Below are positions 56,730 through 64,000 of a DNA stretch of 64,000 bases, in pieces. Made by a program: the position numbers and the translations under genes. The DNA is from Candidatus Enterococcus huntleyi (lineage in GTDB: Bacteria; Bacillota; Bacilli; Lactobacillales; Enterococcaceae), in assembly GCF_009933175.1 (NCBI RefSeq), contig NZ_MAEJ01000001.1, positions 580,238-644,237 on the forward strand, read 5' to 3'. Under the pieces are notes generated by a model. The model did not search any database and was not told the origin of the DNA. It saw only the letters and a list, made by a program, of their open reading frames with translations. Position 1 is the first letter of the stretch; every line of letters starts with the position of its first letter.

Positions 56730-56897
56730 AAAAAAAGAGCTAGAGTATTTATTTTAGAGAGGGAGAGCTGAAATATAGGTTCGATTTCAGACGATTTTTC
56801 TGAGATTTCTCCGCAGAAGCTTATGTTTACGGGATTCATCAATTTCTACGAATTTTGATTTTACTATTTATTAGAGAGTAAATAGCAGTTTTTTCTC

Positions 56898-57041
56898 CAC
56901 TGACCTTCATTCGCACAACTTTTAGAGGATAAGTCAGGTAGATAATACAGACTTTAAAGGGGAAACGTCCAATCTACAGGACATAGCCATAGTTGATGCT
57001 CTATTAGAAACTTCAAAAACAGTGCGAATAGGCACTAGTGG
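56898..57041. repeat. MITE-like element, copy 2
   Basis: About 144 bases, ends CCACTGACCTTCATTCGCAC and, inverted, GTGCGAATAGGCACTAGTGG. Shares the ends plus inner blocks (CTACAGGA, TTGAT, AGAAACTTC) with copy 1. Lies between the PH-like gene and sdaAA. Confidence 0.65.
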
Positions 57042-57042
57042 G

Positions 57043-57091
57043 AAAAAAAACTACGATCAGAAGATTAGGGAATCATCTTTTGGTCGTAGTC
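57043..57091 (-). terminator. Terminator of sdaAB-sdaAA
   Basis: Minus strand: ACTACGA-AAGAT with its complement, then eight T. Confidence 0.85.
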
Positions 57092-57097
57092 TGTAAT

Positions 57098-57973
57098 TTA
57101 ATTTGATTGTTTGTCGACTAATTCTTGGGTTAAGCGTTGTGCGGTGGGAGTGACAGCTAAGCCACCCTCTGCCGTTTCTTTGAAAATGGCGGGCATTTGT
57201 CGGCCGACTTGATACATGGCTTGGATCACTTCATCTGGTGGAATAACACTTCTAATACCAGCTAGGGCCATGTCAGCTGAGATGAAAGCTTGTGAGGAGC
57301 CTAATGCATTGCGTTTGACGCAAGGAACTTCGACTAATCCAGCTACAGGGTCACAAATGAGCCCCATCATATTCTTTAAAGTAATAGCAACAGCTTGAGC
57401 TGCTTGGTCAGCAGTCCCACCATTTGCGCAGACAAGAGCAGCGCTAGCCATGGCACTGGCGGAACCAATCTCAGCTTGGCAACCTCCTTCAGCACCACTG
57501 ATGGAAGCACTATTGGCAATCACTAAACCAAAGGCACCAGCAGTGAAAAGAAACTCAATTTGTTGCTGATGGGTCAAGTTTAATTTTTCTTGGACAGCTA
57601 GCAGAACACCTGGAACGACGCCCGCACTACCGGCAGTCGGCGTAGCACAAATTAAGCCCATATTGGCATTGACTTCATTGATCGCAATCGCATTTCTGAC
57701 TGCTGTTAAGATTGTTTGCCCACTCAGGAAATGACCAGTAGTCAAATAATCGTCTAAACGTTTGGCATCACCACCAGTAATCTTCGTGACAGAGGAAACA
57801 CCCGCTACTCCGTCAGTAATCGACTGTTTCATGACTACCAAATTTTGTTCCATTAATTCAATAATTTGTTGGCGCGTCCGGCCACTTGTTTGAATCTCAG
57901 TGGCAATCATTAACTCTGCGACACTAGGATAATCTGTTGCTTGTTGGAGTAATTCTTCTATAGTAAGGAACAT
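57098..57973 (-). CDS. sdaAA: L-serine dehydratase, alpha subunit
   Basis: Iron-sulfur enzyme making pyruvate and ammonia from L-serine. 291 aa. GLICATPTAGSAGVVPGVLL, SGAEGGCQAEIGSASAMA and GLICDPVAGLVEVPCVKRN carry the conserved cysteines. AAAGGAG upstream of the ATG. Follows sdaAB by 12 bases. Confidence 0.94.
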   Translation of the reverse strand: MFLTIEELLQQATDYPSVAELMIATEIQTSGRTRQQIIELMEQNLVVMKQSITDGVAGVSSVTKITGGDAKRLDDYLTTGHFLSGQTILTAVRNAIAINEVNANMGLICATPTAGSAGVVPGVLLAVQEKLNLTHQQQIEFLFTAGAFGLVIANSASISGAEGGCQAEIGSASAMASAALVCANGGTADQAAQAVAITLKNMMGLICDPVAGLVEVPCVKRNALGSSQAFISADMALAGIRSVIPPDEVIQAMYQVGRQMPAIFKETAEGGLAVTPTAQRLTQELVDKQSN

Positions 57974-57985
57974 TTTTCGTCTCCT

Positions 57986-58654
57986 TTAGTCAAAATAATT
58001 TACACTATGAATGTTGGGTAATGTCACCAGTTTTGCTACGGTCTCGCCGATTTGCGGATCATCGACTTCGATAATCATGATCGCATTTTCCCCTTTGGAT
58101 TCGCGCGTAACAGTCATGGTGCTAATGTTGCTGTCAGATTCTGAGAGAATGGCCGTGACTTTGGCAATCATTCCTGGGACATCCTGATGGACAATAATGT
58201 AAGTTGGCGTGCCCATGCTCAAGGAAATCTTGAAGCCATTCAGCTCGGAAAGTTGAATGTTGCCACCGCCAATCGAAATTCCTGTGACAGAAAGAGTCCG
58301 ATTCCCTTTTTTTAAGAGAATTTTGACTGAGTTAGGATGCTCAGCTTTTTCTTTTTTTGGAACAAATAAAACTTCCATGTCTTCTTCGTGAGCAATCTTC
58401 AAGGACTCTGCCAAACGTGGATCATCTGGTTCCATACCTAATAATCCACCGACTAAGGCGATGTCCGTGCCGTGACCTCGATACGTCTTGGCAAATGATT
58501 CGTATAGATAAATATCTACTGAATCTGGTTGTTCACCGAAAATACTGCGCACCACTTTCCCGATTCGAGCGGCTCCAGCTGTATGCGAACTACTGGGGCC
58601 AATCATGATAGGTCCAATGATGTCAAATACGCTACGATACTTTAGTTGATCCAA
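57986..58654 (-). CDS. sdaAB: L-serine dehydratase, beta subunit
   Basis: Partner of sdaAA, 222 aa. SVFDIIGPIMIGPSSSHTAGAARIG is the family N-terminus, and an ACT domain forms the last 75 residues. TTG 58654 is placed 6 bases after AAGAGGTG; GTG 58663 lies within that site, so is less likely. Confidence 0.92.
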   Translation of the reverse strand: MDQLKYRSVFDIIGPIMIGPSSSHTAGAARIGKVVRSIFGEQPDSVDIYLYESFAKTYRGHGTDIALVGGLLGMEPDDPRLAESLKIAHEEDMEVLFVPKKEKAEHPNSVKILLKKGNRTLSVTGISIGGGNIQLSELNGFKISLSMGTPTYIIVHQDVPGMIAKVTAILSESDSNISTMTVTRESKGENAIMIIEVDDPQIGETVAKLVTLPNIHSVNYFD

Positions 58655-58889
58655 TCGATTCACCTCTTCGTTTTTTCATTTTTCGTACACTACTTACTGG
58701 TTGTAGTGTAGCACAAAGGATACGAAATAGAAGAGAATTTTTACGATTATTAGTAGAAAATTAGCGTAATGATAGCCCTATCTAATAAATAACAAAATAT
58801 CAACAGTCCATTCATTTTGAGTATCGAAAATATAGAGAAACCAAGAGATTCTTACAGTTTACCAAGGGAATCCGTGCTATAGTTGAAGG

Positions 58890-59140
58890 GCAGCAATGAC
58901 AGGAAAGCTGATGATGAAAATGGCTAATAAATGAAAAAGAAGAGTACATGGAAAAGAAGAGTACCAAAACCGAAGAGTAACTGTAGAAGAAACTGAGCTG
59001 AAAAAGTGACTGAACTGAAAAATGGATGAGCTGGAAAAAGGCTGCTTGAGAAAGAGACATGAGTGCGAAAAAAGACAAATGAAAAAGTTGGCAGTTGAAG
59101 AAATGAGAGCGAAAAAGCGGCCCATCGAAAAGGGAAGGGA
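58890..59140 (+). other. Purine-rich stretch before an unknown gene
   Basis: The plus strand is very rich in A and G for about 250 bases, with imperfect repeats (AAGAAGAGTAC twice; GAGCTGAAAAAG-like three times). It contains a 44-codon open frame at 59022-59156 of highly charged residues that ends inside the next gene; I do not count it as a gene. 58664-58889 shows nothing. Confidence 0.4.
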
Positions 59141-59145
59141 AACTG

Positions 59146-59682
59146 ATGATTATTGATTGCAAAGAAATCGAGTTTTTCTCAAAGAAGAAAGAAGTGCCGA
59201 ATAAATATTATCAAATTCTAGAAAGAGAAATCGTTCAAGGGATTAAAAGTTTGTCTTTTGTTACCACTGTTAAGGTTAGACGAGCCAAGAAGACGAATTC
59301 CATTTATTTTGAAACACGAACCAAAAAATTAACAGAACCGTTGACTGTCTCAATCAGGACCCATGCGCCAATCGAGAAGCGACCTGACTATCTGTACATT
59401 CTTTTGCCTAATTATGAGGCGATGTCCAAAGTAATCGATGATATTCAATGGAAGTTTACCGCTCTCTATAATCAAAGTGTTGGCCTGGCAGAAAAAGAGG
59501 TTTATATTTGTCCAGAAGAGCGGCGTAACTTACAAGCCGACTTGGCCGATAAAAAGCGCCAGAAAAAGAAGAAAAATAATCTCCCAAATAAAGCTAAAGG
59601 AACACGCACTGATTTTAAACGAGCCCAAAAAGAGTCCTATGATGAGTTCTTAGAAAGCTTTAAAACAACTTCTGACTCGTAG
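59146..59682 (+). CDS. Protein of unknown function with basic C-terminus
   Basis: 178 aa, soluble, with a mixed first half and a lysine-rich linker (DKKRQKKKKNN) before an acidic end. The basic patch suggests nucleic acid or ribosome contact, but I recognise no family. ATG has GGGAAGGG upstream. Confidence 0.6.
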   Translation: MIIDCKEIEFFSKKKEVPNKYYQILEREIVQGIKSLSFVTTVKVRRAKKTNSIYFETRTKKLTEPLTVSIRTHAPIEKRPDYLYILLPNYEAMSKVIDDIQWKFTALYNQSVGLAEKEVYICPEERRNLQADLADKKRQKKKKNNLPNKAKGTRTDFKRAQKESYDEFLESFKTTSDS

Positions 59683-59752
59683 GTATAAGGCGTTTAAAAT
59701 GCTAGAAATCAGTGAAAATCATTGAAAAGGTCAAGAAAATAATGAAAAGTAG

Positions 59753-59780
59753 TTGAAAGTCGTTTAAATTTTGTTATAAT
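59753..59780 (+). promoter_or_regulatory. Promoter of rplK-rplA
   Basis: TTGAAA and TATAAT, 16-base spacer, giving a ~115-base leader before rplK. Confidence 0.75.
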
Positions 59781-59902
59781 AAACCAGTGTGCACCGAAGC
59801 ACGCTATATTTTGTGTGCCTTACATTGGCATAGAAAACGAAAGTGGGAGGAGAAATATGCATCTCCAATTAACCACATCACGGACTCAAGGAGGTATGTC
59901 TC

Positions 59903-60325
59903 GTGGCAAAAAAAGTAGAAAAAATCGTTAAATTGCAAATTCCTGCAGGTAAAGCAACTCCAGCTCCCCCAGTAGGTCCTGCACTAGGTCAAGCGGGTAT
60001 TAACATCATGGGATTCACTAAAGAATTCAATGCTCGTACAGCTGATCAAGCAGGTTTAATTATTCCAGTGGTAATCTCTGTATATGAAGACCGTTCATTC
60101 ACATTCATTACAAAAACACCACCAGCAGCAGTATTATTGAAAAAAGCTGCAAAAGTTGAAAAAGGTTCAGGCGAACCAAACAAAACTAAAGTTGCTAAAG
60201 TTTCAAGCGATCAAGTAAAAGAAATTGCTGAACTTAAAATGGCTGACCTAAACGCAGCAAGTATTGAAGCAGCTATGCGCATGGTAGAAGGAACTGCACG
60301 AAGCATGGGAATCACTGTAGAATAA
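59903..60325 (+). CDS. rplK: 50S ribosomal protein L11
   Basis: 140 aa. [34 protein letters not shown] is the L11 N-terminus. GTG start with AAGGAGG upstream. Base of the ribosomal stalk. Confidence 0.97.
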   Translation: MAKKVEKIVKLQIPAGKATPAPPVGPALGQAGINIMGFTKEFNARTADQAGLIIPVVISVYEDRSFTFITKTPPAAVLLKKAAKVEKGSGEPNKTKVAKVSSDQVKEIAELKMADLNAASIEAAMRMVEGTARSMGITVE

Positions 60326-60462
60326 TTCTACAATCGATTTGGCTCGTTAAGCTTAACTTAACAGCCACCCAAAAGAAGTAGCTTCTCAGTCGAATCTATA
60401 TTGAAAGATATAGAATACGTGGGAGGTTAAACCGTTATAACCACAATCAAGGAGGAAACAAA

Positions 60463-61152
60463 ATGGCTAAAAAGAGCAAAAAAATGCAAGATGCATTGAA
60501 AAAAGTTGAATTAACAAAAGTTTATCCTGTAGCAGAAGCAGTTGCTTTAGCAAAGGAAACAAATATCGCGAAATTTGACGCAACAGTTGAAGTTGCTTAC
60601 CGTTTAAACGTAGATCCTAAGAAAGCGGACCAACAAATCCGTGGAGCTGTTGTTTTACCTAACGGAACTGGTAAAACACAATCTGTTTTAGTATTTGCTA
60701 AAGGCGAAAAAGCAAAAGAAGCTGAAGCTGCTGGCGCTGACTATGTTGGCGATGCAGACATGGTTCAAAAAATCCAAGGTGGCTGGTTTGACTTTGACGT
60801 AGTTGTAGCAACTCCAGACATGATGGCTGAAGTTGGTAAATTAGGTCGTGTCTTAGGCCCTAAAGGACTTATGCCTAACCCTAAAACTGGTACTGTAACA
60901 ATGGACGTTACAAAAGCAATCAACGAAGTAAAAGCTGGTAAAGTAACTTACCGTGTTGATAAAGCTGGAAACATCCACGTACCAATCGGTAAAGTTTCAT
61001 TTGATGATGCTAAATTGGTTGAAAACTTCAACACAATCCATGACACATTAATGAAAGCTAAACCATCAGCAGCTAAAGGTCAATACATGAAAAATATTTC
61101 AGTTACGACAACATTCGGACCTGGAATCCATGTAGATCAAGCTTCTTTCTAA
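60463..61152 (+). CDS. rplA: 50S ribosomal protein L1
   Basis: 229 aa, ATG with AAGGAGG. Contains [20 protein letters not shown]1 binds 23S rRNA and usually represses its own operon through an mRNA site. Confidence 0.97.
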   Translation: MAKKSKKMQDALKKVELTKVYPVAEAVALAKETNIAKFDATVEVAYRLNVDPKKADQQIRGAVVLPNGTGKTQSVLVFAKGEKAKEAEAAGADYVGDADMVQKIQGGWFDFDVVVATPDMMAEVGKLGRVLGPKGLMPNPKTGTVTMDVTKAINEVKAGKVTYRVDKAGNIHVPIGKVSFDDAKLVENFNTIHDTLMKAKPSAAKGQYMKNISVTTTFGPGIHVDQASF

Positions 61153-61214
61153 TTAATATACGAAAAAAACTTGACTCAGTCACCTTATCTATGGTAAGGT
61201 GATTGAGGTTAATA

Positions 61215-61340
61215 ATTAACTGTACCGAAGACAGTAGGTGACTTAGGTCTTAATTTCCTACCGAGGACATTTATTGATGAACGTCAATAGTCCCTCTATG
61301 TCTACGGTGGCATGGGGTTATTTTTTTGCTTAAAATTTTA
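61215..61340 (+). ncRNA. Ribosomal protein L10 leader
   Basis: The stretch from ACCGAAGACAGTAGGTG through CCTACCGAGGACA to ATGTCTACGGTGGCATGGGG and T7 follows the firmicute L10 leader pattern, to which the L10-L12 complex binds to shut off rplJL. A hairpin with TCACCTTA/TAAGGTGA (61178-61202) lies just before it and may end rplKA. Confidence 0.75.
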
Positions 61341-61387
61341 TTTAAAGCAAATGAACCTCTCCATCAAAATCAGGAGGTGAAATATAA

Positions 61388-61888
61388 ATGAGTGAAGCAG
61401 CAATTGCTAAAAAATCAGCAATCGTTGATGAAGTAACTACTAAATTCGAAGCAGCTGCATCTGTAGTAGTCGTTGACTACCGTGGATTAACTGTGGAAGA
61501 AGTTACTGAATTACGTAAACAATTGCGTGAAGCAGGCGTTGAAATGAAAGTTATCAAAAATTCTATCCTTTCTCGTGCTGCCAAAAAAGCCGGATTAGAC
61601 GGTTTAGATGAAGTATTTACAGGACCAACTGCGATCGCTTTCAGTAATGAAGACGTTGTAGCACCTGCAAAAATCATCGACGGATTCGCCGCTAATGCAA
61701 AAGCATTAGAAATCAAAGGTGGGATTATCGAAGGAAAAGTATCTTCTGTTGAAGATATTACAGCCTTGGCTAAACTACCAAACCGCGAAGGACTTCTTTC
61801 TATGTTGTTATCTGTACTACAAGCGCCAGTCAGAAACGTGGCTTACGCTGTCAAAGCAGTGGCAGAAAAAGAAGACGATGCAGCTTAA
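61388..61888 (+). CDS. rplJ: 50S ribosomal protein L10
   Basis: 166 aa. [32 protein letters not shown] is typical. AGGAGGTGA upstream. Anchors the L12 dimers to the stalk. Confidence 0.97.
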   Translation: MSEAAIAKKSAIVDEVTTKFEAAASVVVVDYRGLTVEEVTELRKQLREAGVEMKVIKNSILSRAAKKAGLDGLDEVFTGPTAIAFSNEDVVAPAKIIDGFAANAKALEIKGGIIEGKVSSVEDITALAKLPNREGLLSMLLSVLQAPVRNVAYAVKAVAEKEDDAA

Positions 61889-61951
61889 TCGCCGCATAGA
61901 ATTTGTTTAAAAAATAAAACTATAACTTACTCAAAATGGAGGAAACACAAA

Positions 61952-62320
61952 ATGGCATTGAACATTGAAAACATCGTTGCTGAACTAAAAGAAGCAACTA
62001 TCTTAGACTTAAACGACTTAGTAAAAGCTATTGAAGAAGAATTTGGCGTAACTGCTGCTGCTCCTGTAGCTGCTGCTGGCGCTGCTGCAGGTCCTGCAGC
62101 TGAAGAACAAACTGAATTCACTGTAGAATTAACTGCAGCTGGAGATCAAAAAGTTAAAGTTATCAAAGCAGTTCGTGAAGCAACTGGTCTTGGCTTGAAA
62201 GAAGCTAAAGCTGTAGTTGATGGCGCTCCTGCACCAGTTAAAGAAGGCATCTCTAAAGATGACGCTGAAGCATTAAAAGCTGCTTTAGAAGAAGTTGGAG
62301 CTTCAGTAACTGTAAAATAA
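61952..62320 (+). CDS. rplL: 50S ribosomal protein L7/L12
   Basis: 122 aa. The N-terminal dimer domain, Ala-rich hinge ([18 protein letters not shown]), and C-terminal domain [22 protein letters not shown]. Factor-binding stalk protein. Confidence 0.97.
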   Translation: MALNIENIVAELKEATILDLNDLVKAIEEEFGVTAAAPVAAAGAAAGPAAEEQTEFTVELTAAGDQKVKVIKAVREATGLGLKEAKAVVDGAPAPVKEGISKDDAEALKAALEEVGASVTVK

Positions 62321-62335
62321 CATTTGAAAATGTTG

Positions 62336-62378
62336 AGACTAGAAATCCTATTCAGTTAGGCTTTCTAGTCTTTTTATT
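62336..62378 (+). terminator. Terminator of rplJL
   Basis: GACTAGAAA-CCT pairs with AGG-TTTCTAGTC, then five T. Confidence 0.9.
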
Positions 62379-62397
62379 TACTCTGAGACTATGTGTC

Positions 62398-62422
62398 GCA
62401 TCCGGAATTCCTTCCATCAAAG
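62398..62422 (+). repeat. Interspersed repeat fragment, copy 2
   Basis: Matches 44638-44662 (CGCATCCGGAATTCCTTCCA). Nearby, a stem-loop CTACTT/AAGTAG with following GAAC (about 62561-62587) matches 29966-29992. The remainder of 62379-62839 contains no gene. Confidence 0.5.
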
Positions 62423-62839
62423 AAGTTCGCAGTCTGGTCGCAAGCAGCTCAACAAAGTACGTTGATCTCATTGCTAAATCAGTTCAAACCAGCTGTAAGG
62501 GCTAAGGTCGGGTAAGGATGGTAAATTTCCAATTTCCCTTTTAGCGACCTACGCAAACCGTTCTACTTGGAATCTTGGTAAGTAGAACAGACAACACAGC
62601 TGGTAATTCATGATTCCCCTTCAAGGACTGCAGAACTTTTTGATTCCAGGAACTCCTACTGCTAAATTTATTAGCTATAATTTTGATTGAATAGGAATTG
62701 CAGACACATTTTATTGGACTATTAAGAAGTGAAGAGGGTAAGTTTTCTATTTGTAATGATAATTTAGTTTACCAATGAAATATTTACTGTTATACTTTGT
62801 CCGCATTCATTTGGCGAGTGAAAAAGGAGGAGAAATTAG

Positions 62840-63955
62840 ATGGTGGTTAGACGAATAGGAATAAATCCAGAAGTTCTTCAGTTTCATATCACTAATTCTC
62901 GTATACCTGTAGAGATGATTAAATCAAAGGAAACGAATATCGAGTTGTTTCTAGCGGGAGAAAAGGATCCAACATTTAACCAAATTTCTACTATAGCTAA
63001 ATTGATCAAAGTACCAACCGGATTACTTTTACTGAATAGAATAGTAGAAACAGAAGTAAACGAACTGAAGTTTAGAACGATGGATTCTGATGTAATTGAT
63101 GAATTTAGCCCTGAATTAAGAGATTCGATTAAGGAAATGCAAGTGAAGCAGGATTTTTTAAGAGAAGAGATAGAGAATGAGCTAGATTTTATAGGGAAGT
63201 TTTCTGTAAGTGATGATTATATGGAAGTAGTCAGAGCCATTAGAGGATATCTGAATTTGCCTATTAATTTCTATGAAGAAACACAGCAAGCGGAGTTTGC
63301 CTACCTCAGAGAAAGAATAAACGCACTTGGTGTTTTCGTTTTTCTCAATGGCAAAGTGAAGGATAACTCTCACCGACCATTGGATAGCAATGAGTTCAGA
63401 GGATTTGTCCTAAGCGACAATAAAGCACCTATCATTTTTATTAATCAGTTAGACAGTAAGTATGGGAAAAAGTTTACTCTGTTGCATGAGCTAGTTCATT
63501 TATTCGTTGATGAAAATGAAATTTTTACACTTATTGAAACAAAGGATTATCATTATAGTCCAGTTGAGTATTTTGTGAACAAAGTGACGGCTGAAATTTT
63601 GGTTCCTAAAGAAGAAATAATGAAAATACGTGAGCTGAATGTCCCAAATTTATCAGAAAAATTCAAAGTGAGTGAATTTGTTATCGCAAGAAGACTCTAT
63701 GATTTTAAATTTATAACTAAAAACGAGTATGAAATTCTAGTAAAGCGCTTAAAATCTGAATGGAAAAGAATAAAAACCGTGAAAAAATCAAGAGGTGGAA
63801 ACTATCACAATAATTTGAGATTCAGAACAGACAAATCATTTATAAACTATGTTGAAAATGCGATAAATGACAATAGAATTTCTTACACAGAGGCTTTTAG
63901 CATTTTGGGTGTTGGTTATAAAGGGTATAAATCGTTGGTAGGTGGTATAGAATGA
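62840..63955 (+). CDS. XRE-like/ImmA-IrrE metallopeptidase family protein
   Basis: 371 aa. An XRE-like region (about 5-65) is followed by an ImmA/IrrE peptidase domain whose zinc motif HELVH is at 216-220, with a following region that supplies the third ligand (TAEILVPKEEI). Such proteins act as antitoxins or as proteases that cleave repressors. The stop overlaps the next start (ATGA), linking it to a DUF4411 gene. AAAGGAGG upstream of the ATG. Confidence 0.85.
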   Translation: MVVRRIGINPEVLQFHITNSRIPVEMIKSKETNIELFLAGEKDPTFNQISTIAKLIKVPTGLLLLNRIVETEVNELKFRTMDSDVIDEFSPELRDSIKEMQVKQDFLREEIENELDFIGKFSVSDDYMEVVRAIRGYLNLPINFYEETQQAEFAYLRERINALGVFVFLNGKVKDNSHRPLDSNEFRGFVLSDNKAPIIFINQLDSKYGKKFTLLHELVHLFVDENEIFTLIETKDYHYSPVEYFVNKVTAEILVPKEEIMKIRELNVPNLSEKFKVSEFVIARRLYDFKFITKNEYEILVKRLKSEWKRIKTVKKSRGGNYHNNLRFRTDKSFINYVENAINDNRISYTEAFSILGVGYKGYKSLVGGIE

Positions 63956-64000
63956 CAGAGAAGTATCTGCTAGATTCCAACGTATATATAAATTTCTATA
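63952..64000 (+). CDS. DUF4411 PIN-like protein, truncated by the window edge
   Basis: Only 16 codons are visible. MTEKYLLDSNVYINFY is the first strand of a PIN-type nuclease with its metal-binding Asp, as in DUF4411. The pairing with an upstream ImmA/IrrE gene is a known toxin-antitoxin-like arrangement. The rest lies beyond the window. Confidence 0.65.
   Translation, partial: MTEKYLLDSNVYINFY

Noticed and set aside
58812-59162. Minus-strand Phe/Ser-rich frames of 116 and 82 codons
   Set aside because: They mirror the purine-rich plus strand; composition alone explains their length.

Overview
The window is chromosomal DNA of a low-GC Gram-positive bacterium of the order Lactobacillales, most likely Enterococcus or a close relative. 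The support is the gene content: a cshA-acpS-alr-mazF cluster, a mevalonate-pathway operon, a class III fructose-bisphosphatase, a bifunctional adhE, preQ1-controlled queT, strong AGGAGG ribosome binding sites and AT-rich intergenic DNA. No species name can be proven from the sequence alone. There is no prophage, no intact insertion sequence, no CRISPR array, and no rRNA or tRNA gene that I can see.

Layout. 1-5.5 kb: cshA, then acpS, alr, a solitary mazF with a His-rich tail, a DUF2500-like protein, an MDR oxidoreductase and a small unknown. 5.9-8.6 kb: a large YhgE/Pip membrane protein. 8.9-13.5 kb: a five-gene operon of response regulator, sensor kinase, ABC ATPase and two permeases. 13.6-15.3 kb: a membrane-anchored MutS-like ATPase. 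15.4-19.5 kb: an RpiR regulator divergent from a 6-phospho-beta-glucosidase, an orphan PTS EIIC and a small membrane protein. 19.7-23.8 kb: fbp and, divergently, a KimA-type potassium importer. 24.3-29.8 kb: a PucR regulator followed by an NCS1 permease, a DUF917 protein and a hydantoinase-A-like protein. 30.7-35.8 kb: queA and the opuC osmolyte ABC operon. 36.7-44.5 kb: a P-type cation ATPase, tgt, yajC, a ComN-like gene and adhE. 44.8-49.5 kb: an unknown gene and the mevalonate operon mvaK1-mvaD-mvaK2-fni. 50-53 kb: a deoxynucleoside kinase, queT with its riboswitch, a CBS/ACT protein and a GNAT acetyltransferase. 53.2-62.3 kb: rpmG-secE, nusG and rplK-rplA / rplJ-rplL, with about 5.6 kb of unrelated genes between nusG and rplK. 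The right edge holds an ImmA/IrrE gene and the start of a PIN-like DUF4411 gene.

Several genes act together. queA, tgt and queT (preQ1 riboswitch) belong to tRNA queuosine modification and precursor salvage. KimA, OpuCA (CBS domains) and the CBS/ACT protein fit a potassium, osmolyte and c-di-AMP theme. adhE carries two Rex-like operators, linking ethanol formation to NADH. CcpA-type cre sites precede the beta-glucoside gene and a putative minus-strand RNA.

The least explained content is non-coding. (1) A two-copy small RNA family at 24.0 and 30.5 kb keeps its promoter hexamers, body and terminator. (2) A 390-nt candidate RNA at 36.1-36.5 kb has a cre-overlapped promoter and a terminator. (3) A cluster of three DnaA-box-like sites lies at 35.97 kb. 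(4) Two copies of a MITE-like element lie at 56.6-57.0 kb. (5) A large nested inverted repeat separates the bgl and EIIC genes. The most novel protein systems are the PucR/NCS1/DUF917/HyuA operon and the ImmA-DUF4411 pair.
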